Below are positions 37,081 to 45,871 of a stretch of DNA of 64,000 bases, one piece after another. The notes beneath the pieces were generated by a model. It had not been told where the DNA came from, did not search any database, and worked only from the letters and a program-made list of their open reading frames with translations. The translations under genes were made by a program, and so were the position numbers. Source of the stretch: Halopolyspora algeriensis (lineage in GTDB: Bacteria > Actinomycetota > Actinomycetes > Mycobacteriales > Pseudonocardiaceae); the NCBI RefSeq assembly GCF_003337235.1, contig NZ_QPJC01000006.1, positions 62,001 through 126,000 of the forward strand, in the 5' to 3' direction. Each line of letters opens with the position of its first letter. Position 1 is the first letter of the stretch.

Positions 37081-38433
37081 GTGGCTGCTTACACCTCCGG
37101 ACGATCGGAAACCGACCGGAACGGGGGGCAGGTCACCTCGGCGCAGCCGTCCATATCGGACACATCGGCGCGTTCCGGTTCCGCGGAGCGCACGGACACC
37201 GGCGGCATGTTCCGTTCCCTGCGGGAACGCAACTACCGCTACTACGCCTCCGGTCAGATCGTCTCGCTGACCGGCACCTGGATGCAGCGGGCCGCGCAGG
37301 ACTGGCTCGTGCTGGAGTTGTCCGGTGGCAGCCCCGCCGCACTCGGTTTTGCCGTGGCCCTGCAGTTCATGCCGACGTTGTTGCTGACGTTGTGGGCGGG
37401 GCTCATCGCCGACCGCTTCGACAAGCGGCGCCTGCTGATCGTGGTGCAGACCGCGATGGGTCTGTGCGGCCTCGCGCTCGGGTTGCTCGATGTCACGGGC
37501 GTGGTCGAGCTTTGGCACGTGTACGCGCTCGCGATGGTACTGGGAGCGTTCTCCGCGATCGATGCGCCGGTGCGTCAGTCGTTCGTGGTGGAAATGGTCG
37601 GTCCCGCGCAGTTGACCAACGCGGTCGCGCTGAACTCCATGACCTTCAACCTGGCCCGGATCGTGGGTCCGGCGATCGCCGGGGTGCTGATCACGATGAT
37701 CGGCACCGGACCGGTGTTTGTGTCCAACGGTGCGAGTTCCGCCGCGGTGGTGTTGGGGCTGGTGCTCATGGACCCCGCTCGGCTGCGGCGTCCCACGGCG
37801 GCGCCGAAGGAAGGCGGCCAACTGCGGGCGGGCCTGCGCTACGTGCGCGGGCGCGCGGAACTGATGGTCATCCTCGCACTGGTGTTCTGCGTCAGCACCT
37901 TCGGGATGAACTTCGAGAGCGTCTTCGCCGTGATCGCGCGCAACGTGTTCCACCGCGACGCCGCCGGGTACGGATTGCTGATCACGATGCTGGCCGTGGG
38001 CACGCTCAGCGGTGCGGCTCTGGCGGCACGGCGCAGCGGGAGCGGGCGACCGCGCCTGCGCCTGCTGTTCGCGGGAGCGGCGGCATTCGGCGCACTGGAG
38101 GCGTTCGCCTCGCAGTTGCCGAGCTACGAGATTTTCGCGATGGCGCTCGTTCCGGTCGGTGTCGCGGTCATGACGTTTACGACCACGGCGAACTCGACCG
38201 TGCAGCTCTCGATCGACCCGGCGATGCGGGGGCGGGTGATGGGCCTGTACATGATGTTGTTCTTGGGCGGCAGACCGATCGGCGGCCTGTTGTCGGGTTG
38301 GCTTGCCGAGGTCCTGGGGGGCCGCGCGCCGCTGCTGTTGGGCGGTCTCGCGACGCTGGTGGCCACGGCGGCCGGGGCTGCGGTGCTGGCCTGGCGACGA
38401 CGCGAGGTTGCCGATGACAGCAGGTTAGGCTAA
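37081..38433 (+). CDS. MFS exporter (EntS/MFS_3-like)
   Basis: A 450-residue major facilitator with about 12 helices after a 40-residue polar N-terminus. FRSLRERNYRYYASGQIVSL and LWAGLIADRFDKRRLLIVVQ (loop 2-3 motif) match the MFS_3 group that includes the enterobactin exporter EntS. It follows the MarR gene in one operon. Its stop codon lies inside a DtxR/IdeR-type iron box that seems to serve a downstream promoter rather than this gene. Confidence 0.9.
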   Translation: MAAYTSGRSETDRNGGQVTSAQPSISDTSARSGSAERTDTGGMFRSLRERNYRYYASGQIVSLTGTWMQRAAQDWLVLELSGGSPAALGFAVALQFMPTLLLTLWAGLIADRFDKRRLLIVVQTAMGLCGLALGLLDVTGVVELWHVYALAMVLGAFSAIDAPVRQSFVVEMVGPAQLTNAVALNSMTFNLARIVGPAIAGVLITMIGTGPVFVSNGASSAAVVLGLVLMDPARLRRPTAAPKEGGQLRAGLRYVRGRAELMVILALVFCVSTFGMNFESVFAVIARNVFHRDAAGYGLLITMLAVGTLSGAALAARRSGSGRPRLRLLFAGAAAFGALEAFASQLPSYEIFAMALVPVGVAVMTFTTTANSTVQLSIDPAMRGRVMGLYMMLFLGGRPIGGLLSGWLAEVLGGRAPLLLGGLATLVATAAGAAVLAWRRREVADDSRLG

Positions 38434-38438
38434 CCTAA
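38408..38438 (+). promoter_or_regulatory. Iron-box (DtxR/IdeR) promoter at the 3' end of the MFS gene
   Basis: AGGTTAGGCTAACCTAA (38422-38438) matches the classic 19-bp iron box TTAGGTTAGGCTAACCTAA in all 17 shared positions; the palindromic core is GGTTAGGCTAACC. A -35-like TTGCCG (38408) and -10-like TAACCT (38431) are 17 nt apart, so a repressor on the box would cover the -10. No ORF follows on this strand. Confidence 0.7.
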
Positions 38439-38442
38439 TTAT

Positions 38443-38521
38443 TGTCCGCTTCGTGGTGGGAGCGGCGGTCAGTTCGGGAACCGCTCGGGCCCCGGCTCCC
38501 CTGCGGGAGCCGGGGCCCGAG
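38443..38521 (+). ncRNA. Candidate iron-responsive small RNA
   Basis: From the predicted start at about 38443, a roughly 78-nt stretch contains one weak hairpin (GAGCGG / CCGCTC, 38460-38487) and then a 15-bp perfect terminator-like stem, CGGGCCCCGGCTCCC and its complement around loop CTGC (38486-38519). No start codon with a ribosome-binding site or meaningful frame occurs. The layout (iron box, short transcript, terminator) resembles mycobacterial MrsI-type iron sRNAs. Existence is inferred. Confidence 0.45.
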
Positions 38522-38612
38522 CATGTGCGTGCCGGTCACTTAGTGGCCGCGCGGATGGGGGTCGGCTGACCGGCTGTGTGCGGTCGTTTCGGCAAGCGGC
38601 GTCAGCCGCTTC

Positions 38613-38768
38613 CTTGTCACGTATGCAGCCGGCACCGCCGCGGGTTCTCGCCGCACAGCCTCGCGAGGACACTGCCGACGTGATGTAGCGCCTCTCCCTG
38701 ATGTCGGGGCTCCCGGAGCGAGGCGCAGCCGGAGGTTCCGCCGCCCGCACTCCTACGCAAACCAATCC
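38613..38768 (-). repeat. Dispersed repeat, copy B (full-length)
   Basis: Minus-strand copy of the repeat at 28365-28522. Its defined end (GGATTGG, 38768-38762) lies 10 nt after the stop codon of the GT39 gene, read on that gene's strand. It sits between the convergent MFS and GT39 genes, beyond the candidate sRNA terminator. Confidence 0.8.
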
Positions 38769-38778
38769 GCGGACCCTT

Positions 38779-40296
38779 TTACTGCCACATGGCCATCCCG
38801 CGCACCTCCGGCCACAGCTGGGACCAGGGGGCCTTGCGTTCCTCGGCAAGCCAGATCGGTCTCCCGTTGTGCGGCTCGGTCCCGGGGCTCACCGTGGCAA
38901 TCCGGCGGACGCTGTCGAAGTGGCGCTGCAGGGATCGGCGCGTGCTGCCGACGTAGAGGACCGCGCGGGTGGCTTCCGGGGGCCGGCCGAAGTAGCCGTA
39001 GCCACGGCTTCCGCTGTAGACGGTGTGGATTCCGTACCGCGGGCCGAAGTGGTGCAGCGCAGCGGCCGACCAGTAACTGGCGGCGATGACCGCGGTGTGC
39101 TGCTGCTCTTCGGCGGGTAAGGAGTGCAGCGCAGCGGCGGTGTCCCGGGCGAGTACCGGCCATTGCTCGCCGCTGTGGTTCACGAGGTCCCCGGGGAGCG
39201 CGGAAACAAGCGGGTTGGGTGTCAGCGTGGAGACGCAGATGACGGCCGAGAGCGCATAGACGGGCCAGGCAAGCCAGGTTCCCCGGGGGCGGGTCCTGAC
39301 CTCCCGGCGCCGCTGCAGTCCCACTGCGCCGACCGCCCAGAGCAGGGGATACATCCCGGCCAGGTAGTACTCGCGCGCGCCGGTACTCACAAAGATCGCG
39401 GCCAGGAGCAGGAAGGTGACCCCGAGGAATCGGTAGGGACGCAACTCCGCCGAGCGCAGGAGCTTCAGCAGGCCGTAGCAGAGCAGTACGGCGCCGACGG
39501 TGCCCGCGATGATCAGCGCCCGTTTCAACAACACCGCACCATCGGCCTGGCTTTCCGCGTTGATGACACCCGCCATGCCCAGTTGCGGCCAGCCGTGGGT
39601 GGCCTGCCAGATCAGCGTGGGAATCGTTGTCAGCACGACGATGGCCGCCCCCGCCCACAGCTTCGGGCGGCGCAGCACATCCCGCGGCCCGGTGAGCAGC
39701 AGGGCGATTCCCGCGGCCGCCCAGAAACCGACGACGAGGAACTTGACCTGGATCGCCACTGCGGTGGTCACTCCCGCCCACAGCAGCAGGCGATCGTCCC
39801 CGCGGCCGTCCTGGCGCAGGCGTACCCAGCGCACGAGCAGCCACGTGAGCAGTACCCACAGGATCGGATCGAAGGTCATGGTGCCCAGCAGGCGGCCATT
39901 GAGCAGGAACTGGGGGCAGATCGCGAAGGCGCCCGCAGCGAGCACCTGGGCACGGCGGTCTGCCCCGAGTTCCCGCGCGAGCAGTGCGGTCAGGGGAACA
40001 CCTGCCGCGGTAACCAGGATGGCGGGCAGGCGAAGCCCCAGCGGAGATCCGGGAAAGAGGAACTCCATCATCCGGGCCAGCAACGGCACCAACGGTTGCT
40101 GATCCGCGTAGCCCCATGCCAGGTGATCGCCGGCTGCCAGAAAGTACAGCTCATCGCCGAAATAGCCGTACCGGCTGCTTGCCGCCGCCAGCAGCAGCCC
40201 CATCGCCCCGGCGATCAGGAGGACGGGCACGGTCGCCGGCGGTGCGAGGCGAGCTCGGGCAGGCATCTCCGCCGGAGCGGAAATCGTGCTGGTCAT
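38779..40296 (-). CDS. GT39-family membrane glycosyltransferase (ArnT/PMT-like)
   Basis: A 505-residue protein with about ten or more hydrophobic helices and the GT39/PMT loop signature SSRYGYFGDELYFLAAG near residue 40-56, including the acidic Asp-Glu pair, followed by YADQQPLVPLLAR. Such enzymes move a sugar from a polyprenyl-phosphate donor to an acceptor outside the membrane. A C-terminal extracytoplasmic domain of about 150 residues follows the helices. ATG has GAAGAG upstream. Acceptor unknown. Confidence 0.88.
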   Translation of the reverse strand: MTSTISAPAEMPARARLAPPATVPVLLIAGAMGLLLAAASSRYGYFGDELYFLAAGDHLAWGYADQQPLVPLLARMMEFLFPGSPLGLRLPAILVTAAGVPLTALLARELGADRRAQVLAAGAFAICPQFLLNGRLLGTMTFDPILWVLLTWLLVRWVRLRQDGRGDDRLLLWAGVTTAVAIQVKFLVVGFWAAAGIALLLTGPRDVLRRPKLWAGAAIVVLTTIPTLIWQATHGWPQLGMAGVINAESQADGAVLLKRALIIAGTVGAVLLCYGLLKLLRSAELRPYRFLGVTFLLLAAIFVSTGAREYYLAGMYPLLWAVGAVGLQRRREVRTRPRGTWLAWPVYALSAVICVSTLTPNPLVSALPGDLVNHSGEQWPVLARDTAAALHSLPAEEQQHTAVIAASYWSAAALHHFGPRYGIHTVYSGSRGYGYFGRPPEATRAVLYVGSTRRSLQRHFDSVRRIATVSPGTEPHNGRPIWLAEERKAPWSQLWPEVRGMAMWQ

Positions 40297-40565
40297 GAGG
40301 TGGCTCTTCGCAGTCGGTCCTCGATCGGGAGAGTGATACCGGACCCGATCGGGCGGCCGATACCGGATCGATCGTAACTACTGTTTGCAAGGCGCCGGTG
40401 AAGAAGTGCTCATCGACCGGGTACGGTCCTGTCGTATACGGCAGTCGAGACATTCGGGGACCGGAAAAGCACCTCGGGACCCTCCGAGCAGGAGAGTCCC
40501 GAGGTGTCTCGGCAGCGTCGCTTGTCGGAGCATTCACTGCCGGGTCCGTGGGCCGGTCCGGGCCG
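40297..40565. terminator. Intergenic region with hairpin 40470-40505
   Basis: 270 nt without a gene. A strong inverted repeat, CACCTCGGGAC (40470-40480) paired with GTCCCGAGGTG (40495-40505) with further pairing CTCC/GGAG inside, lies about 60 nt beyond the sodA remnant stop and may be the old sodA terminator. A direct repeat GATACCGGA occurs twice near 40335-40370, upstream of the GT39 gene. Confidence 0.5.
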
Positions 40566-40767
40566 TCAGGCTTGCGGAAGCCGCAGCCCGTTGTAACCGG
40601 CACGCGCGTCGGCGAACCGCCGGGATACCTCGTCCCAGTTCACGACGTTCCAGAGCTGCTGGACGTAGTCCGCTTTCGCGTTCTTGTACTGCAGGTAGTA
40701 GGCGTGTTCCCAGATGTCGAACACGAGCAGCGACGTCGTGGCGATCGACAGGTTCAACGACAAGTCT
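40566..40767 (-). pseudogene. sodA: C-terminal remnant of Fe/Mn superoxide dismutase
   Basis: About 65 codons matching only the end of Sod[21 protein letters not shown] then [20 protein letters not shown], including the metal-ligand Asp and His of DIWEH, and the normal stop. Upstream the frame loses resemblance abruptly near 40765, so roughly two-thirds of a normal 200-residue enzyme is missing, and a B12 riboswitch starts about 100 nt away on the other strand. Not functional. Confidence 0.88.
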
Positions 40768-40859
40768 GTCTTAGTTGCAACTATGAGGCAACTGATGAGT
40801 TCCCGCATCTGGGAGGTATGGATCTCACCCCTGATCGTTTGACCTTGCCCGGCCACTCG

Positions 40860-41060
40860 TGGAGCATTCGGGCGAGACCTCGCGAACGGGGAAAGTCCGG
40901 TCGAACTCCGGCGCTGACCCGCAACGGTGGGCCGCGCACGCGCGCGGCGAGCCCGATCACCCGCTCGCGGGAAGGCTCCAACGACCGTCGCGGTCTGCGG
41001 TCGGGGCTTGGGTGGCCGCGCAGGATGCCCGCGGTGGATCCGGGCCGGCGCAGGCCTCAC
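40860..41060 (+). ncRNA. Cobalamin riboswitch upstream of the B12-type importer
   Basis: The B12-box core reads ACGGGGAAAGTCCGGTCGA then ACTCCGGCGCTGACCCGCAACGG, followed by GAGCCCGATCACCCG that pairs with the 5' GCGAACGGGG; the spacer hairpin is GCGCACGCGCGC. These are the invariant blocks of cobalamin riboswitches. The downstream segment with GACCGTCGCGGTC likely forms the kissing partner and expression platform before the ribosome-binding site GGAAGG. High B12 should reduce btuF expression. Confidence 0.9.
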
Positions 41061-41073
41061 CCGGAAGGTAACG

Positions 41074-42042
41074 ATGCGCACCACAGCGCGAGTCATACGG
41101 CGCCTGCTCGCCTTGCTCCTGACCGCCGGTGTCCTGGTCGGTTGCGGTACCGCGACCTCCGGCCGGGTTTCGCCCGACGCAGTACGTGTCGACAATTGTG
41201 GGCGCACCGAAACCTTCGAGCACCCGCCGCAGCGGGTGGTGAGCCTGAATCAGCACGCCACCGAGATCCTGCTGGCGATCGGGCTCGGAGACCGACTCGT
41301 CGGCACCGCCTTCCCGGACGATCACACACCGCCGGAGTCGGTCGCCGCCGAGTACGCGACGGTGCCGGTGCTGGCGCAGAAGTATCCCTCGGTCGAACGC
41401 ATCCTCGCGGCGCGACCGGACCTCGTCGTCGGCGGCTATGCCAGTGCTTTCAGCAAGGCCGAAGGGCGCGGCCGAGCATCCCTGGAAGCCAAGGGGATCG
41501 ACACGCTGCTGCTCTCGGAATCCTGTACTCAGACCCCGGCGGGGATGCACACCCTGCTCGACGACATCGCCATGTTCGGCGAGGTTCTCGGTCTGCAGGA
41601 CGGTGCCGCCGAGCTCGCCGCGAGTATCAGGCAGCGGGTGAGCGCCGCCGAGCAACGGCTCAGCGGCGTGCGACCGATCGACGTGTTCGTCTACGACTCC
41701 GGCGAGAAGGCCCCGCTGACGCTCGGCGGGCACGGTATCGGCAACGATGTTCTGACGCGGGCGGGAGCGCGCAACGTGTTCGCCGACGTTGCCGAGGACT
41801 TCGCCACCGTGAGCTGGGAACAGGTCGCCGCTCGGGCACCCGGGACGATCGTGCTCGTCGACTACCTCGGCGGCGGATCGGTGCGGGACAAGCGGGCGTT
41901 CCTGGAAGGGCACCCGCTGGCCTCGCGGACCCCGGCCGTGCGCCACGATCGCTACATCACCCTGGATCTCGTCCAGTTGACCGAGGGGATCCGGTTTCCC
42001 GGCGCGGTCGAGCATCTCGCCCACGCACTGCACGGGGTGTGA
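41074..42042 (+). CDS. btuF: Cobalamin-type ABC transporter substrate-binding lipoprotein (BtuF/FecB family)
   Basis: A 322-residue lipoprotein: signal peptide with lipobox LVGC (Cys about 25), then a class III binding-protein fold ([27 protein letters not shown], about 50-76; [14 protein letters not shown], about 110). Sequence alone does not separate B12 from siderophore binding, but the cobalamin riboswitch in its leader argues for corrinoids. ATG has GGAAGG 5 nt upstream. First gene of a btuFCD-like operon. Confidence 0.9.
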   Translation: MRTTARVIRRLLALLLTAGVLVGCGTATSGRVSPDAVRVDNCGRTETFEHPPQRVVSLNQHATEILLAIGLGDRLVGTAFPDDHTPPESVAAEYATVPVLAQKYPSVERILAARPDLVVGGYASAFSKAEGRGRASLEAKGIDTLLLSESCTQTPAGMHTLLDDIAMFGEVLGLQDGAAELAASIRQRVSAAEQRLSGVRPIDVFVYDSGEKAPLTLGGHGIGNDVLTRAGARNVFADVAEDFATVSWEQVAARAPGTIVLVDYLGGGSVRDKRAFLEGHPLASRTPAVRHDRYITLDLVQLTEGIRFPGAVEHLAHALHGV

Positions 42043-42045
42043 GCA

Positions 42046-43095
42046 ATGGCGACCGTTCCGCGCAATTCGAACGGCGTGGCCCGGATCGTGCTCGTGCAGG
42101 CCGCGCTGCTGGCGGCACTGGTCGTCGCCGGTGTCCTGGCCGTGTCGATGGGTTCCGTCCGGATCCCGCCGAGCCAGGTGTGGCGCATCGTCGCCGAACC
42201 GGTGGTTCCCTGGCTGGAGGCCGACTGGTCCGGGGTGTGGGAGGTGATCGTCTGGGAGTCGCGGCTGCCCCGCGTGGTCACCGCCATGGTCGTCGGTGCG
42301 GCACTGGCGCTGTCGGGTGGGGTCGCCCAGCTCGTCACCGCCAATCCGATGGCCGACCCGTACCTGCTCGGCGTGTCCAGTGGGGCGGGACTGGCGGTCA
42401 CGCTGCTGACCGTGCTCGGCTTCGGTGCCGGGGCGCTGGGGCCGGTGACGCTGCCTGCAGCGGCCTTCCTCGGTGGACTGGGGGCATTGCTGGCGGTACT
42501 GGTGTTCGCGGGGCGCTCGGGTTCGGTGCTGACGTTGATTCTCGGTGGTCTCGCGGTGGGGCAGGTCGCGGGAGCGCTGACCTCGCTGGTGATCCACACG
42601 TCCGCCACCGGGGAACAGACCAGGCAGGTCGTGTTCTGGATGGCAGGCGGCCTGGGCGGATCCAGATGGGGGCTGCTGGCGGTGCCCGGCGCGGTGCTCG
42701 TGCTCGCGTTGGTCGTGGCGCTGGCGGCCGGCCGTTGGATGAACGTGCTGCACGCCGGCGACGACGGTGCCGCCGCGCTGGGGTTGAACGCGCGCCGGTT
42801 CCGGGCGCTGGCGCTGGTCGGCATCTCCCTGCTGGCGGGTACCTCGGTGGCGGTGGCGGGCGGCATCGCGTTCGTCGGGTTGCTGATCCCGCACGCTGCG
42901 AGCTTTCTCGTCGGCTCGGAGGCCCGGCGCATGCTGAGCGTCTCGGCGCTACTGGGCGCGGTGTTCCTCGTGCTGGCCGACCTGGCGGCACGCCTGGTGG
43001 TGGCGCCCTCGGAGCTGCCCGTCGGGGTGCTCACCGCGATCGTGGGAGGTCCGGTCTTCCTGCTCATGCTGCGGCGCCGGAGGAGGTTGCTGTGA
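42046..43095 (+). CDS. btuC: Cobalamin-type ABC transporter permease (BtuC/FecCD family)
   Basis: A 349-residue permease with about ten hydrophobic helices. FecCD signatures: ESRLPRVVTAMVVGAALALSGG (about 68-89), NPMADPYLLGVSSGAGLAV (about 101-119) and the GGIAFVGLLIPHAASFLVGSEARR coupling segment near 270-293. It forms the homodimeric channel with the ATPase whose gene it overlaps by 4 bp. Confidence 0.93.
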   Translation: MATVPRNSNGVARIVLVQAALLAALVVAGVLAVSMGSVRIPPSQVWRIVAEPVVPWLEADWSGVWEVIVWESRLPRVVTAMVVGAALALSGGVAQLVTANPMADPYLLGVSSGAGLAVTLLTVLGFGAGALGPVTLPAAAFLGGLGALLAVLVFAGRSGSVLTLILGGLAVGQVAGALTSLVIHTSATGEQTRQVVFWMAGGLGGSRWGLLAVPGAVLVLALVVALAAGRWMNVLHAGDDGAAALGLNARRFRALALVGISLLAGTSVAVAGGIAFVGLLIPHAASFLVGSEARRMLSVSALLGAVFLVLADLAARLVVAPSELPVGVLTAIVGGPVFLLMLRRRRRLL

Positions 43096-43910
43096 CAGGG
43101 GTGTCGATGAGTGGTGTCCGGGTCGACCTGGGCGCCCGTAGCGTGGTCTCCGATGTGGACCTGACGGTCGCTGCCGGCGAGGTGCTGGGGTTGGTCGGCC
43201 CGAACGGCAGCGGCAAGACGACCCTGCTGCGTACCCTGTATCGGTCGGTTCGGCCGGTTGCCGGTGCCGTGGACGTGGCGGGCCTGCCGGTCTCCTCGAC
43301 CTCCCGACACCGCCTGGCCCGCACGTTGGCGGCCACGACACAGGAATCCGAGAACCGGGTCGCGTTGACGGTCCGGGAGGTGGTCGAGCAGGGCCGGGTG
43401 CCGCATCTGGGACTGCTGGATCCGATGCGCGCCGAGGACCGGCGCATTGTCGCGGACGCGCTGGCCGCCACCGGGATGCAGCAGTGGCAGGACCGGGATG
43501 TGCGGACACTGTCCGGGGGAGAGTCGCAGCGGGTGGCGATCGCGCGGGCGCTGGCGCAGTGCCCAGAGGTGCTGGTACTCGACGAGCCCACCAACCACCT
43601 CGACCTGCGCCACCAGTTCGGAGTGCTGGAGTTGCTGCGCACGCTCGCCGCGGAGGGGATGGCGGTGCTGCTCACGCTGCACGACCTGCGCCACGCGGCC
43701 GAGCACTGTGACCGCTTGGTGGTACTCGACGCCGGGCGTGTCGTCGCGGTGGGCAGCCCGGTGGAGGTGCTCGACGAGCGGCTGCTCGCCGAGGTCTTCG
43801 GCGTGCGCGGGCGGCTGCGTGTGCCGGACGCAGCATCGCAGGAGGTGGTGGGTGAGGAGCCGCATGACGCGTCCGCGCGGCCCGTCCTGGACCTCCACGG
43901 CACGGTGTGA
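43092..43910 (+). CDS. btuD: Cobalamin-type ABC transporter ATP-binding protein (BtuD/FecE family)
   Basis: A 272-residue ATPase: Walker A GPNGSGKTTL (about 37-46), signature LSGGESQR (about 139), Walker B VLVLDEPTNHLD (about 159), switch His in LTLHDLRHA. It completes the btuFCD-like set under the cobalamin riboswitch. A much longer in-frame extension upstream through btuF/btuC is antisense-free but spurious read-through. Confidence 0.93.
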   Translation: MTGVSMSGVRVDLGARSVVSDVDLTVAAGEVLGLVGPNGSGKTTLLRTLYRSVRPVAGAVDVAGLPVSSTSRHRLARTLAATTQESENRVALTVREVVEQGRVPHLGLLDPMRAEDRRIVADALAATGMQQWQDRDVRTLSGGESQRVAIARALAQCPEVLVLDEPTNHLDLRHQFGVLELLRTLAAEGMAVLLTLHDLRHAAEHCDRLVVLDAGRVVAVGSPVEVLDERLLAEVFGVRGRLRVPDAASQEVVGEEPHDASARPVLDLHGTV

Positions 43911-43913
43911 GCA

Positions 43914-43939
43914 TGGCTACCTGATGTGGCCTCCAACGC
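43914..43939 (+). repeat. Fragment of the 10.7-kb palindromic repeat
   Basis: TGGCTACCTGATGTGGCCTC continuing CAACGC matches 10736-10761 at 24 of 26 positions, beginning 3 nt after the btuD stop, between convergent genes. Confidence 0.6.
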
Positions 43940-44026
43940 TGGGCAACCCTTCTCCGGGAAGGACTGCACCCGAGAAGACGGTTCACCGACCACCGCGCCA
44001 GGCCGATCGTGAAAGCACTCCTCAGC

Positions 44027-45520
44027 TCACCCCACGGGCCAGGTGTGCACGGGCTCACCCGAGTCGGTCAGGTCGATGTAGCGGTGCAGCATGCCCGCCA
44101 GTGCCTCCCGACGATCCATGCGCCGTTCCAGCAGCCGAACCGTGTCCCGCTGCCAGGTCGATCCGGTCTGGCCGTGCAGGCAGCGTTGCTCGATCACACC
44201 GAGGTGGCGTTCCCGCGCGCCGTCGGAGACCCCGATGGCGCGCAGACCCTCGTGCGCCATCGGCAGCAGGCGGCGCAGCACCAGTTCGTCCGGCGCGATC
44301 CACCCGACCCCGGGCCAGTACAGGTGGCCGTTCATGCCGTTGCGTGCGCCGGTGTAGAAGTTCTCCTCGGCCGCGGTGAACGACATCTGAGTCCACAGCG
44401 GTCGCTCCTGCTCGGTCAGCGCCCGCTGGACGCCGTAGAAGAAGGCCGCGTTGGCCAGGACGTCGATGACGGTCGGACCCGCCGGGAGCACCCGGTTTTC
44501 CACCCGCAGGTGCGGAACACCGTCGACCAGGTCGTACACGGGGCGGTTCCAGCGCCAGATCGTGCCGTTGTGCAATCGCAGCTCGGCCAGCGTCGGTGCC
44601 CGGCCCGCGTTCAGCGCGGCCACCGGGTCCTCCTCCTCGGGTTCCGGCAGCAGCGCCGGGAAGTAGCGGACATTCTCCTCGAACAGGTCGAAGATCGATG
44701 TGATCCAGCGCTCCCCGAACCACACCCGCGGGCGCACGCCCTGGTTCTTCAACTCCTCGGGGCGGCTGTCGGTGGCCTGCTGGAACAGCGGCACCCGCGT
44801 TTCCTGCCAGAGAGCCTTACCCAGCAGGAACGGTGAGTTGGAGCCGATGGCGAGCTGCACACCGGCCAGGCACTGGGCGGCGTTCCAGTGCGCGGCGAAG
44901 TCCTCCGGGGCCACCTGCAGGTGCAGCTGCACCGAGGTGCACGCCGAGGTGGGCAGGATCGACTCCGCATACGAGCGCAGCCGTTCGGTGCCCCCCTCGC
45001 TCAGCGGTATCCCCTCCATGTCCAGCAGGATCTCCTCGCCCCGGGCGTTGCAGATCTGCTGGTTGAGTACCGAGTACCGGGGCGGTCGGGACAGCCACTG
45101 CGGGTCGAAATGCGTGCTGCGCAGGGTCGGCAGGGTACCGATCATGACGAGTTTCGCGCCCGCATCGTGCGCCTTGCCGTCGGCACGGACCAGCGCCGTG
45201 CGCAGTTCGTCCTCCAGCTCCAGCGCACCGTCACCGGCCAGCACCCGGGGACGCACGTTGATTTCGATGTTGTGCTGACCGAGTTCGGTCGTGAAGGAGG
45301 AGTCGCCGATCTTCTCCAGCACCGTGCCGTTCGACATCGAGGGATCCATCTCGTCGTTGACGAGACTGAGTTCCATCTCCAGACCCATCTGCTGGTGCGG
45401 AAAGGAGAAGTTGCCCCCGGCGAGCATGCGGGCCAGCGCATCCAGGCCCCGCTGCATCTTGTCCCGGTACCGCTGGCGATCCACCGCCTTGAACGACCGG
45501 TCCGTCACTTGCCTTCCCAT
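44027..45520 (-). CDS. Glutamate-cysteine ligase family protein (GCS2-type)
   Basis: A 497-residue ATP-dependent carboxylate-amine ligase of the GCS2 family. Recognisable parts: GLEMELSLVNDEM near the N-terminus (about 46-58), ELGQHNIEINVRPRVL, TSVQLHLQVAPEDFAAHWNA and RVENRVLPAGPTVIDVLANA. Related actinobacterial proteins are often annotated as glutamate-cysteine ligase but their substrate is unproven; actinobacteria make mycothiol rather than glutathione, and no ergothioneine genes are nearby. ATG has GGGGGAG upstream. Confidence 0.85.
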   Translation of the reverse strand: MGRQVTDRSFKAVDRQRYRDKMQRGLDALARMLAGGNFSFPHQQMGLEMELSLVNDEMDPSMSNGTVLEKIGDSSFTTELGQHNIEINVRPRVLAGDGALELEDELRTALVRADGKAHDAGAKLVMIGTLPTLRSTHFDPQWLSRPPRYSVLNQQICNARGEEILLDMEGIPLSEGGTERLRSYAESILPTSACTSVQLHLQVAPEDFAAHWNAAQCLAGVQLAIGSNSPFLLGKALWQETRVPLFQQATDSRPEELKNQGVRPRVWFGERWITSIFDLFEENVRYFPALLPEPEEEDPVAALNAGRAPTLAELRLHNGTIWRWNRPVYDLVDGVPHLRVENRVLPAGPTVIDVLANAAFFYGVQRALTEQERPLWTQMSFTAAEENFYTGARNGMNGHLYWPGVGWIAPDELVLRRLLPMAHEGLRAIGVSDGARERHLGVIEQRCLHGQTGSTWQRDTVRLLERRMDRREALAGMLHRYIDLTDSGEPVHTWPVG

Positions 45521-45637
45521 GCCGTTTCTCCCCCGCTCCTCCGGCCGGTGTACCGGCCTTCAAGGCTGGTCAGCAGGAAATTCACGGTGACACATCGGCA
45601 GAGTCGGTACCAGGGGCCAAAACGGTGGTGCCCGAGT

Positions 45638-45871
45638 TCATGCCGAGGTGGCGTCCCGGCGTTGCAGTTCGGCGTCGGTCAACGTGGTATCGGCCGCAGG
45701 CAGGATCGTGGTGAGCTGTGCGGAGTTGCGCGCGCCGGCGATCGGAGCAATCACATCCTGCCGGGCGAGCAACCAGGCGAGTGAGACCGCCGAAACCGGT
45801 ACGTTACGCAGCGTGGCTGCCTCGTCGAGAGCAGCCAGCATCGTGACTCCCCGCTCGTCGCCGCGGATCAT
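45638..45871 (-). pseudogene. C-terminal remnant of an aldo/keto reductase
   Basis: 77 codons matching only the end of an AKR: MLAALDEAATLRNVPVSAVS then LAWLLARQDVIAPIAGARNS and a normal AKR tail. The first three-quarters, including the catalytic Tyr/Lys/Asp/His, are absent. The ATG overlaps the stop of the Bcr/CflA gene by 4 bp (ATGA), so a peptide might still be made by coupling, but a functional reductase is not possible. Confidence 0.8.

Noticed and set aside
38469-38849. Minus-strand frame of 126 codons over repeat copy B
   Set aside because: The similar frame in copy A differs mostly at non-synonymous positions, so there is no coding constraint.
41074-43910. Iron-siderophore importer
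   Set aside because: The family covers both iron-siderophores and B12, but the leader carries a cobalamin riboswitch and no iron box.
43911-44026. tRNA-like segment after btuD
   Set aside because: No cloverleaf or TTCRA arm; the segment is a fragment of the palindromic repeat.
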